NCBI GenBank assembly: GCA_013398275.1
Contig: VZSE01005864.1
Location: 572,040-636,039, forward strand
Length of the DNA stretch: 64,000 nt
Source: Promerops cafer
Lineage: Eukaryota; Chordata; Aves; Passeriformes; Nectariniidae
Direction: 5' to 3'
Shown here: positions 12,474 to 24,099 of the stretch, piece by piece
How positions within the stretch are numbered: position 1 is the stretch's first letter
How the letters are laid out: every line of letters begins with the position of its first letter
Program-made: the position numbers and the translations under genes
The notes under the pieces: generated by a model
What the model was told of the DNA's origin: nothing
Databases searched by the model: none
Seen by the model: the letters and a program-made list of their open reading frames with translations, nothing else

Positions 12474-13971
12474 GGATTTCTACCCCCATGAGATTTCTAC
12501 CAGTCACACAGAAAAGGTTTCACAGTTTGGTGCTGGCAAGTCCAGCGTTCTTGCCACTAACTCAAAACGAGCTAACAGCTTTCAAAAGCCCAATGATGTT
12601 ATGTGTATAAGAGCATCCAACACTTTTTCCTACGTAAAAAAGTGACATGTGTGCTGAGGTGCTCTAAGTGTAAATACTTTGGGAGATTTGATTTTTTAAA
12701 ATCTTTTTCTTAGGAAAAAAAAAGCAAAAAAAAAAAAAAGCAAGGATCTGGCTGTAAATTGATATTAACATTTTTCAGTATATGTGTAAAACACATGTTT
12801 CAGAAGAATAGAAGAGAGAAACTGTCACTCACTGGGAAGCTTTAGAGCTATCTGGCTCCCTGGGAAACTGCATGCAACTATTCTGGTGTCCAAGGGTTTG
12901 ACCAGTGAGTTTCCTCTTCCTGCAAAGAATGAATGCAGAAGTAATAGAAAGTCTGAGGGGGAAGATTTTAGCAAATGGCTAAAGATAATCCTATTCTGCC
13001 CACTCCAGCAGGTAGGAAGCAGGTGGTGGTGGTGGAAGAAAAAGGGTGGGAGAGGAGAAACGCCTCCGTGTCCCTCCTGGGAGCTGGCACAGGGAAGGGC
13101 AGGAGGCTGCACTCGGAGAGACCCAAAGCCCAGCAGCTGAGGCAGTGAAATCCCTTTGTGTGTGGTCAGCCCAGTCCCAGCAGAGCCACACGATGCCAGC
13201 ACGTTCTGCTCTGATTCTCCGGGGCTGTGACTCCCTTTCAGGACAGACCTCAGAGGCACCCGGGGACTGGAACTCAGCACTCTGGGCTTCACTGGCACAG
13301 AAATCCCATATTCCCAGACAGGAACACTGGCTACTTAAGCATCCTGTGTAGTTCACTATCCACTGTTCAGGGGGGTTTTTAGAAAGTTTTAATTTTCTAA
13401 TCGAATCGGTGCCTACACATGGATTTTTTACTTCATTTATTAAAAGAATCAGTAAAAGCAGGGGTCTAAAAAAAAAAAAAAAAAAGCTTATCCTTACATT
13501 TTTGATGGCATATCGACTTTGTAAGAGTCTACAGGCAGGAGTGATATATCAGGGAGTTCCTATAACTTTACTTAAAGCAAAAATTAGAAAGTGATCGGAA
13601 AGTTTTATAGAGGAGAGCAGAAACATAATTTTAAGCCTCTTAAAATTGCCTGAACTGTGAAATCAAGTAATGAACACTAGAAAAGGATCTGTCAGCTGGA
13701 ATCAAAGCTTAGACTAGTCAGCATTTTCTTCCTAAACCTTATTATGGCAAAGATTTTTCATCTCTGCACTCTGTTCAGCCCAACAAATAAACCGACTTGA
13801 CCTCCACCTGTTACCCGGTGAAGTTCGCTGTCATCTCTGACTAAACCCTTTTCTTCCCCTTCAAAGCCCTCGGCACCACTGAGAAGGTGGGAAGACACAG
13901 CTGTGCACTGACTCAAATTGATACCAGTTCATAACCAGACAGCGTTTCACAGTACAAATTACAAGCAACAG

Positions 13972-14003
13972 AGGAGGGGGGGATGGGGGGGGGGGGAAAG
14001 GGG
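13972..14003 (+). repeat. Poly(G) homopurine tract at gap edge
   Basis: Runs of six or more G separated by 'at' or 'aaa' end directly at the assembly gap. The + strand has enough G runs to form a G-quadruplex, which is an inference from sequence only. Confidence 0.9.
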
Positions 14004-14047
14004 NNNNNNNNNNNNNNNNNNNNNNNNNNNNNNNNNNNNNNNNNNNN
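14004..14047. other. Assembly gap, 44 N
   Basis: Forty-four N bases lie between a G-rich run (about 13975-14003, mostly G) and an A run (14048-14057). The flanks suggest that sequencing failed in a G-to-A homopurine tract. Confidence 0.99.
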
Positions 14048-14130
14048 AAAAAAAAAATGTAGTGCCAATGAATTCTGGAAGGGGGCAACATTTTTCATCC
14101 ATTTAACAATGAGATTTTCATAAAAAGAAG

Positions 14131-14200
14131 TTCTTTCTCTTTCTTTCTTTCTTTCTTTTTTTTTTTTGTTTGTTTTTTTGTTTGTTTTTTTTGTGTGTGA
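14131..14200. repeat. (TTTC)n / T-rich low-complexity tract
   Basis: A run of TTTC units passes into T-runs broken by G (tttgtttg) and ends in a short TG stretch. It lies 83 bp from the 44-N gap. Confidence 0.9.
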
Positions 14201-17200
14201 TATTATGGACTAGCATTTGAGGCAAGAAACATTTTGCTTATGCCATAACAATGAACCTGTGCTAACACCACAGAGGAAGGACTGAAGAACATAATGGAAG
14301 CTATTTGTGTTGCTTTTATATTTCATAACTTGAATGCATTACACTGGTTCAAAGAGGTTCAGCTCCAATTGCACGTAGGTTTCTAGACTTAGAAACAAGT
14401 CACAGCTATATAATGCAACACTGCTAAATAAAAATAATTAAATATTACGGAACATAGAACAGCAAGAAATGTGTCATGAGGAAACCCATGTAGCTGCTGC
14501 AGTCATTTCTTCAAATATACCATCGTGGCAAAACCGTGTGAGAAGCTTGCTAATACAAAGACACATCAGGAAAAGCCATTTCATATAAAGTTGGACTTCT
14601 CTGGGTGATTAATGCTACGTTCAACAAAGGAGACAGTGTCTGTCTAATTACATTAAATACTTATCTTCTAGGGATTGGCAGGGTGTTTCTGCTCAATGTC
14701 ACTTTTCATGACAATGTAATGATAGATCCGTTTACTTACCAGTGCCATTAGCAAAAATTGTACTGTTTTCTCAACTGCCCTCATATCACGAAAATATTTG
14801 ATTAACATACTGCAGCTTATCTAATACTCTAAGCAACATATTCTGCATAGTTTTCTCTCTATTAAAAGAACAAGATTACAGCTTGTAAAATTTTTATTGC
14901 ACTCACACAGAAATAAATGAATAATGTGTGATAATAGTTCAAATACCTTACTAGTTCACAGAACAGGTTTATTTGATTTAAAATATTAACTTGTACTTAA
15001 AATATTAAGATTTTGGGGGAAACAAGCAAATAAACAAAGTCAGTATTCTGAGGCACTACTTCCCATCCAGGCTTTAGTTATTATTTCCTTTTCATTTCAG
15101 CACATGTTTTGAAACTTTTAATACCTTAGGGGAGGGGGGGAAAAAAAAAGGAAAAAAGCTTTCATTCCTTTGCTGAAAAATAGATATGGCCATCTCCCAA
15201 GCCTTTAAAATTCACCACATCATGAACTGACTCTTCGGAGTCATGCTACTGTGCCAACATCCAGCAAACAATAACCCTCTGGAAGAATGTACCCAGCCAA
15301 GACAGTTTATATAGTAACAAGATAATTTCATAAACTTATATTGAAGAGCGAGGCTGTGATGTAACATTCTAGCAGTATATATCAGCTACCTGATATTTAC
15401 TAACAAGGTTAAACTCCTATCTGTTTGTCTCAGCACTCTTCATAATTCACTTTTTAATGGATGGACAGGAAAAGTCAGCAGTGTACGGCACAGATCATTT
15501 CTGAAATAGGACAAGACAGCTTATGGCAGTAGCTGCTCCAAAACACCCTTCCTGTTCCCACACAATCACATCAAGCCTGGACTTTGCAACCACAGGGCTT
15601 CAAATCTACTCATAGATCCTTTGGGGGTGTGTTTCCATCTCCAAGTAAACTGGTGGATTTGAAAAACAAAGGATCCCGAGGAGGAGGCGTCACCGTCAAA
15701 TGGTGCCACGGACAGAGCATCGGTTCTCAGCTGCTTGGGTTGGTGCTCCTGGGCAGGAGAAGGCACCTGGGGAGCTGCCTTCCTCCCGTGGGGAGTGAGG
15801 ACATCAGCCCCATTTTGTCACAGCTCCTCACGCTGCCACGAAATGGCAGCAAGGACGCACCAAAGCCGGCTCGTACGGGGCACAAACCGACTCAGCCACG
15901 CAGAATCAACCAAAACTGCCTTAAAATCCCTTGCAAGTGACTCTTGTGGCGAGAGGATGACACCCCAGCCAACTGCCACATGCGACTCTCCAAATTAATA
16001 ATGGATTTAGGATATTCATTCCCTGAGCTGCGAGGGTTCGGGGTGTGTCTGCAATTATCGAGATATAAGTCTGACACACATTATCCTTCTATCAATGTCA
16101 TTTCCCTTAGTAGCCAACAGATTATCAGCAGCTTTGTGATATTCCAGGTGTCAAAGAAGAATTAAAACCACAACAATTGCACAAACAAAGGGACAAAAGA
16201 TGGGATACGTGTTTCTGAGCCCTGCATATCAATTTAATATGTGCAGCTGACAATGATGCAAATGTCCTCGGGAGAGAGGCAGCAAGATCCGTGCCCAAAC
16301 ATACACACACCACTGTCAGCAAGATGGCAGGGAACAGAAGCAGTAGGATTCCCAGCCCAGGACACATGCCTCAGCAGGCAGAGCAACCCAACGAAACAAT
16401 CCTCTGGTTGGGGAGAATTTTGGAAGCACCTGATATGGAAAAGGGCCCTAAACAAGCCAGATGGTACTTTTAGCTGGCAGCAGAAAGTAGGAGACAGCCA
16501 AAAACATTACAGCATTTCCCCAAGAGGCCAGCAAATCGATTTTTAACAATTTTTTTTTAAAGTGACGCTATGAATATGAAAAATAATGTTTCGATGCCTT
16601 TTTAAATAGCTAATTTTATGGATAATACCCTTACAGAGGACACAACTGGAAGAGAGGAGAAAGCAATGGATTTTGACTTTCCCAGGGTGGTTGTATATTA
16701 GACATCAAGTTTCTATTCAGTCACTGCCACTGTTTACTCAGAATTAAGTGTCAGTTTTTGTTCTGGGTTTTCCACATAACATTAAAGAGAAAAATCCAGC
16801 AAAAGTAGAGAAATAGCATTGTAAAATCACAATAGCACAACAGTTCACAGGGCATGGGAGAAATGTGGTTTGTAAGCCTGCTTTGTCCTCTGAAAACCTC
16901 TCCCCCTCCCCAAATCAATGCGTTTCTAGATGATCATTTTTTAACAGAGGACAAACAATTTCTTTAACACTTACAAGGTACCATTTGGTGGGGGATTTGC
17001 ATAAGAAATACAGCTGTTTGGGGGAATATTTTAATTTTTAAAACCTCCAAACAGCCAGAATTTGCAATTCTGCCTGGATGACAGGGGTCTTTTCAGGGAT
17101 CAGCCTGATGTCAGATGTGGAATGGTCCCTTTGACAGCCAGGAGCAGCTCCTTGCAGAGCACCTTTAGGTTACGTGTGGCTGAGGGGATTTCACCCAAGG

Positions 17201-18409
17201 ATGAAGAACAGAGGTGGTTTGTAGGGACAAAGAGAGGCAGAGGAGTCATGAACCAAGTGGGAATGGGCATCACCCTCTGTCTCAAAGCTGCTCCTCACAC
17301 GTAGGATTGGCCACGCTCCGAGGAAGAGTCAGGATGATGCTTTACTTCCATTTGCTGTTATTTTGTTTAAAAGTAAAAGCAAGCCCTGAGACAGGGTTAA
17401 GCCTGGACTACATCCAAAGTGCTTTCTCCTGTTCAGAGCAAGGTAGTGCATTAGTGTGCTGCATCATGGATAATACTCCTGGAGACAAACGTGGGCTGCT
17501 GCAATAAAACACTAAACACGAAGAAAGATAATCCATACATTTATATTTTTCAAATCTTGTTGATTGTAAATCCGTATTTTTTTTTTTTAATGAAATAATT
17601 TCCCTCCTATAAGTGGAACCCAGGACTTTGCCTTTGCTGAGATAAAACAGTCCCATTTATTCAGAGTGCTGCTCTTGGGGCTGCAGGTGCCACCTCACTT
17701 GTCTGGCTTTCTGGGGTTCAAAGATCTGCACGCAACTCTATTGAGGCAAATGAAGACTATGCACAAAACAGTAAAACAGCCTATAATTTTCCAGCTAATT
17801 TTAGCAAGAAGATCTCTTATGTTATGCTTTTTGGTGTATATCACACTAAAAATAGCAGTGAGCACTGATGTAAGGGAAGAGCAGAAAGGATGATGTCAGT
17901 AGGGCTGTGCCAGAGTGGTGAGGACAAGCAGAGGTGGAGGATGCTGTGGATCTCCTGCTCTTCCCTGAGCAAGATGAAACCAGAACAAAGCTGTAGCCAC
18001 GCTAGATGCTGAGGTTTAAGTTTCTTCGGAGTTGGAAATGGAAAGAACTTAAAACATCATCCCTTCTTTAGGCTCTCTGGGGGTCACTGCATTGACGCCG
18101 TGAGCTCTGGGGTGGAAGTCGCAGAAAACCCACTTTGGGCAAACAGCACAGCTGCTGTCACAGCACACAGACATTTCTGCAGGTGTAAGATGGCTCTGCA
18201 GCCACTCAGACAAATTGTTACCCGAGCTGAGAGGCTGCTAGATGGATTTCTGTGCTTCCCTGTGCTTGCTGACTGCTGCGGTCAAAGTGTTGGGGCAGCA
18301 CTTGAAGGAAAGTAAAGAAAGTAACTGGGGAATGATTTATTCACTACTTCTGGCACTGAAAAAGAAAACCACTAAGAAGCATCCAGCCAAATGATCAGGC
18401 AACAGACAA

Positions 18410-18748
18410 AAGAAGTGGTTCTTCCTCATGCAGCACTGAGTAAAACTGGAACTTTCTGCCACGGGATGTTGTGGAGGCCAAAATAAAGAATGGGTTAAAA
18501 AGCACATCTCTGAAAGGAAAGTTCACTGAAAGCAGTCAATCACAAAGATGTGAACAAAACCTCTGGCTCGTGAAACCAAGGTGTTTGCTGCCAAAATCCA
18601 TGAGGCTGTACTCTGAAAAGCATCACTGGATGCCTCTCCTACTGTTATCTTTCCTTTAGTGTCCACCACCAGCTCTTGTCAGAGACAGCGAGCTGCCTGC
18701 CTAGGTGAGCCTTTGGTCTAGCTGAGAAGAGCCATTTGTTCCTCTCTG
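18410..18748 (+). mobile_element. Old CR1 LINE 3' fragment
   Basis: The segment opens with 'ctgccacgggatgttgtgga', passes through a 'catcactggatgcctctcct' block, and closes with 'gagcctttggtctagctgag', in the order of an ancient CR1 3' untranslated region. It is strongly diverged and has small gaps. No protein remains. It is one of four CR1 tails between 18.4 and 22.4 kb, all in the same orientation. Confidence 0.72.
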
Positions 18749-18954
18749 TGGGCAGATTTTTGTAGGCTGGAATGTGCTGTACCTGGCAGCTGAGAAGCAG
18801 GAAAATTGCAGTAGGCATCCAACACAATGAAATTAAGGAGAATTGCTCCTCACCTGGTGCAGAAGCAGGAGCACATCTAAAGTCAGTGTGACAGAAGGTG
18901 TGGATAAGAGAAAGGCAAAAAGAGATGAGATTTGGTCTTCTTCCTGTACCTGGT

Positions 18955-19087
18955 CCACTTCTGGAAGTGTCCAAGACCAGGTTGGACAGGGTTTGGAGCA
19001 ACCTGGGATAGTAGAAGGTGTCCCTGCCCATGGGATGAGCTTTTAAATGTCCATTCCCATCCAAACCATTCCATGACTTATAATTCC
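18955..19087 (+). mobile_element. CR1 LINE 3' tail
   Basis: This contains 'ctggaagtgtccaagaccag', 'agcaacctgggatagt', 'ggtgtccctgcccatggga' and 'atccaaaccattccatgact', the standard avian CR1 3' end in sense orientation. It is 5'-truncated to about 130 bp. Divergence from the passerine consensus is moderate, with a small deletion before the final block. Confidence 0.9.
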
Positions 19088-20407
19088 CTGTCTCCTAACA
19101 CCTCTCCTTGCACCTTTTATCTTGGGTGAAAACGTTTCCTTTAAAATAAAGCCTGTTTTCTCCTCTAAAGCCAAAGATCAAACATGTGCAGGGAGTACAG
19201 TAGCTGCACTGTGCACTAGGCACTGGAGTGATGGTTGTACTGGGAATGTTAATAAACAGTGCCCAGAGCAGAACTTCTGCATTAAAAAAAGGGTGTGTGT
19301 TACATCTCTCCCCCTCTCCCCTGTCTCATGCAATATTTACACAGCTGTGCTTTGTAAAAAGTGTGTGTGGGGGGTTTATTATTATTTTTTGTAACTTATT
19401 TACCTAAGATAGCCCAGCATCTGTTTTGTGGTGAGCTTCTTTCACAAAGTTTCACAGTTGCCTTGACTGATGCAAAAGGAGGTCACGCTCCTTAGTGATC
19501 TTAAAACCATTTGTTTCAAACACTTAGCCATTCTATTTGGCTAATTTTGTTCTGTTTTGTGTTTTTGGTTTGTCCTCTGCTTGGAAATGTGCATCCCTGG
19601 GGGAACCGATCTGGCTAGGTGAGTATTTTAGTTATCTGTTTTATAAAATGCAGAAGTGCACAGGAATTTGCAATAATATGCATCATTTACTGGCTCTCAA
19701 TATGTACTGTATATTGGCTCTGAAGATTACTAATATTTTCCAGCTGCTTTCAAAAAAATAAAAAGGAAGGAGTTCAGTGGAGTCTTCGCAGTGGGTCCTT
19801 TCCCATGACTGCCTACACAGGTGATGAAGACTTTCCTGTGTCCTGAAGAATTAATAAGCCTGAACATTTCTATACCAGCAGCATACCACAGGAGATAAAA
19901 TATTGCTTCTGCTTCCCAAACACATTAGAAAAAGCAAGTCTGCTGATCTCAACTGCTAAGACAGCACATGAAAGGAATGTAGTCCATTTCCCAACCAAGA
20001 TCTAATCTATAGGAGAGTTTATAGATCCAAGTCAACATCCTGAATTGGTCCCAGAAGCAAACAAGAAGACTAGTTCAATTTTTGGAAGACTACTTTTAAT
20101 GTGTTTAATGCTATTTTGCAACTAAACAGACCCATGCTGCACTATCAGATGATCTCCAAAGATCTCTGGGTTAGAGGAGACCTGTCTGGAGCTCACAAAG
20201 ATTCAGGTTTGACAGACCCCAAATCAGCAAGAAGTGCACAGCCACTGTCAGCCAGAGGAGCTTCTGTCTTTCAGAGCTCACCTGTGGAAAGAAGGTGTCT
20301 GCTTTTGTCTCAGTGCCAAGGAAGGTGGTAGTTTTCACTTGGTATCAAAAGTGAAGCCCAAGACACGTCACTGTCTCTGCTTTAAGTTACATTTTGTGGG
20401 CTGTTGT

Positions 20408-20577
20408 GGACAGAGGTTGAGGACTCCCCATCCCTGGAAGTGTCCAAGGCCAGGCTGGATGGGGCAGCCTGGGATGGTGGAAGGTGTCCCTGCCTGTGGC
20501 AGGGGGTGGGACTGGATGGTCTTTGGGATCCCTTCCAAGCCAAACCATGCTGTGATTATTTGATTCTCTGATCAACA
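20408..20577 (+). mobile_element. CR1 LINE 3' tail (young-looking)
   Basis: A 5'-truncated CR1 tail with 'tggaagtgtccaaggccagg', 'gcagcctgggatggtgga', 'cctgtggcagggggtggga' and a 'ccaagccaaaccatgctgtg' end, followed by the short ATTCT-type terminal repeats. Low divergence and the GC-rich form suggest a recent avian, probably passerine, subfamily. It gives strong support for the bird assignment. Confidence 0.95.
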
Positions 20578-22149
20578 ATGGGTGGCAACAAAATGTTGCC
20601 TGGCCACCAGCAACGTCTGAGGAAGGTCCGGCCCACGGACAACCAACACAGCACTGCCATCCCAGGAATCCTGCTCTCATTGGGAAGCATCGTTCCAGCC
20701 TTTGTCAGGGAAGTGTTTTCTATGCATCAAATCCTTCCTATATGTCTGAAAAAGGATGTAGGTGGTGTGAATTGTGTCTGGTGACAGGAGTACCTCAGGT
20801 GACCTTACACTGTGACAGTGCACCAACAATCCGCTTTTCTCTCAGTCACTGAGGTCAGCACGTAGGGCTGAGGTTAGCACCAGGCCAGTCAAAAACAGCT
20901 TTAATTTGATAACTACAGGAAAATTCTTTCTGCATTTTCAGCTCAGAACTCCTACAGCTCCATCTCCATTTTTAAATGATGCATTTCCTGACATCTGGAA
21001 CGAGATGCAAGAAGCAAGGCCACAACACTGACTGACCGCCCGACTTCTCCGGGACCGTGCTGAAGGGATGTTTTCCTCAGGGGATTACAGCAAAGCTGAG
21101 GCATGTGCTTCAACACTTGCATGGGATTACTAATTTTATTAAAAATGGAAAGTACAGCTTAGGCTGAATCCCTAGGCCAAGTTCTTTTGTGTTGTCCAGT
21201 GTCTGGAAAAAAAAATAAAAGGAACCTTGGAGGGATGTGAAAACATCTAGAACTTTTCAATCTGAACTGACTTTTTGGTGAGCAGTTCTTCCCCTACCTC
21301 CAACTTCCTTCCATGGTTTTGAGGCAGCACTGCCAGCAGCATGGCATGTTGTCACAGGTCTCATGCTACTACGTGAATTGCCAAAGACAAGCTGAGCTAT
21401 TGATCCAGTGGTAATTTGCTGTCAAAATGACTCTGTCTGTGATGGCAAATGAGCAATGTTAATCACTTGACTTGACGAATGCCACTGTGAAAGACTGACA
21501 ATGCTCAAAGCACCACCATGGACCTGCTGCGTTTTTCCTGGCTCCATTAAGTTCCTGGTCTTCACTGGTCTTGACCAATTAGAGTTTAACTTATCCATTA
21601 AGGTGCAGTTCTGGGAAAGTCCTGTTTAAGACAAACAACAACTTATATTGGTGAGTAACTCATCAGCTATGCAGCAGCCTGATTCTGATTGCCTGGCAGA
21701 GAAACACACATTTTGTGCAGTATCTGATAAAAGATCTATAATGTGCTAACACAAACCTATCATGTAGCACCTGTGACTAACAGATTGTGATATCAAAGTC
21801 TTGATGCCTAAGTGCTCCTGTAAATGCATTAAACTTTTAGCGGCAGGAACTGTAGACTGCCAGTGACAAGGAGCTGATATGGTATTTCAGTAAAAGTTGA
21901 TAAGTGTTATTGCTCTTAGAAGAAAAGAAAAATCTTATGTTCTTGAAAACCACTGGGCAGCTTGTGTTTTGATGGGATACTGTAATGCAGAGAGCAGGGA
22001 TATGGCAACACATGGACTCTATGAAAAAAAAAGACATTTAAGGAAAGCTGTGTATCCTACAGCTGCTGGAGTTCCTTGAAGTGTGTTCCCATCATACATT
22101 TCACTTCAAGCATCTACCTGTTCACTTGGAGTCAGCTTTTTAGGTGGCT

Positions 22150-22376
22150 CCCTGCATGTGGGGCCTTGTTGAATTCCATGTTAAAGAACAAAGTTCATCT
22201 TGAATATGAGGAACAACCTTCCTGAGCAGGTTGCCCAGAGAGGGTGTGGAGTCTCCCTCACTGGAAATATTCAAGACCTTGCCCTGTGCTCTGGGATGAC
22301 CCTGCTTGAGCATGGAGGTGGGACCAGATGACCCCACTGTGGTCCCTTGCAGCCTGAACCATTCTGTTCATGTTCA
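22150..22376 (+). mobile_element. CR1 LINE 3' fragment (intermediate age)
   Basis: This contains 'caggttgcccagagagggtg', 'ctcactggaaatattcaaga', 'gaccctgcttgagcatgga' and 'cagcctgaaccattctgttc', in the order of an avian CR1 3' end. Divergence is higher than in the copy at 20.4 kb, and it seems to come from a different subfamily. The upstream boundary is soft. Confidence 0.88.
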
Positions 22377-23978
22377 AATGTTCCCACTGTCTTTAGATAT
22401 TAAGCTCAATGGAGGAAAAAATGGCACGGGTGCCTGCTGGGAGATGTGCTGAGGTGTGTAATGAAGCTGCTGCACGAGGCAGGTACAGGCAGAACAGCTC
22501 TGGGACTGCCTGACCTCACACACTGAGAACCCGAGGGCAATTCAAAGTCACATCTGGGAAATACTGAGTAAATACAATTGGCAGGCATCCTGGATGTAGA
22601 CCTCCTCTGGTCTAAGGAAAAGTGATGTTACCTAGGCTTTGTCTTTCTTCTATAGGCCTGTGAGTATCCAAAAAGTTGTTCAGCTAAAGGAAATTAATAA
22701 AGATAATGAAATTCCTGTATATAGTTATGATCCAGTGAAAACTGCCCACTGCAGCAAGTCACTGAAAAGTAGTGCCAGAGAATTATTTGACATTGAGTAC
22801 TCCAGGTCTGAAGCTAAATATTTTCCCAGTGAAGAGGGGTTCTTTTTCTATTCCTTATTTTGTATAATACATGGCTCTCATGGTTTTCATCATATTTTCT
22901 GCAGTCAATCCCTTGAATCATGGGCAGTATTGCAGCACAATCATTGGAAACTTCTCTGGGCTCTGAGTTAGTGCAGGACGTCAAGGCCTTTGATGAGCCC
23001 ACAGACCTCTTGCCTGAGGACAGACCAGACACACTCTGCATTGCTGATGCTGGGACACACCACACATATTTTATCTTCCAGGCAGTGCCAGGCAACAACT
23101 GCGCTTAGGGCATAAAGAAAACGATCTAGGATCTCCCTTACAGCACTTTCTCTTGAATTTCCAAGATATAATTCCAAACAGACATCGAAAACAAACTCTT
23201 GTGGTCATCTGAACTATGCCTGAATGAGCTTTTCTGATGCATATGGCATAAATAAAAGTTTCTCAGTAAACATGGAGAAGTTTTCTTGCACGCTGAGGAG
23301 AAAGCCCATGCCAGATTTAAGAAAAGCATTATAGAAACAAGTTCTGGACTGGTTGCCTGCATGTGGTTGTTCCATAAGCAGCCATGGGGAGAGGCACGGC
23401 ACCATTAAGTTAGGGGTCACTGGCGCTGCAAGGGAAATACTCCAAAACAAGATCTCAGCTCCTCAGTTGCATAGAAATTCCTGAGTGGTCTCGTGAGCAA
23501 TCATGAGGCTGACTTTAAAAGCATCATTACCACCACAGATGAGTCCAGCAGTCTAACAGGGAGCTCTCGAGCTTTCTGCAGGTTCATGTAAAATTATCAA
23601 CCTCGTAAGCCCCCGGAACTGTGGATATGTCTATGAACCATGCAGTGCAAGAGGTATTACTAATTCCTTAAGGTTTCTGCACTGAAAGTCTTGTTTGTTT
23701 CCTGGGGTTTTCAAGGTAAAGACGCACAAAGGCCCAGATCAGCATAGCGTGAGCAGAACATCCAGGGTGGAGCTGGGGCAAGGGGGTGACGATGACAAGA
23801 GCAGCCACACCAGCCTCTCAGTGGAAAAAGGACCACAGAGCTCCAGCCATTTTGCAAACCAAGCTGGTCAAGACCACAAGGAAAGCAGAGCTGTTTGTCT
23901 CTTCAGATACCTCAGGAAGTGCAAACATGTACCTTTCCTGGGATTACTGTCCTCTAGGGACTGAACTACCATGTGGAA

Positions 23979-24099
23979 ATACAAGTAGAAGTAGAAGATC
24001 TAAGTAAATACAAGTAAGATCTAAGTAAATACATGTAGAAGATCTAAGAATAAAGTAGAAGATCTGAGTAAAGAAACAAGTAGAATACTTCAATAAAGA
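23979..24099. repeat. Short minisatellite, about 21-28 bp units x5
   Basis: Degenerate tandem copies of a unit close to 'atacaagtagaagatctaag' plus 'taa' cover about 120 bp. Units vary by small indels (loss of 'gtagaa', a 'gatctgag' variant) and decay at the right end. Each of the first four units carries the AGATCT palindrome (one is AGATCT followed by GAG). Confidence 0.85.

Noticed and set aside
13468..13485. Poly(A) run as the tail of a processed pseudogene
   Set aside because: No upstream coding similarity and no target-site duplication were seen. It is treated as a simple homopolymer.
23979..24099. CRISPR-like array
   Set aside because: Units are contiguous and degenerate with no unique spacers, and the host is a vertebrate. 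It is a minisatellite.
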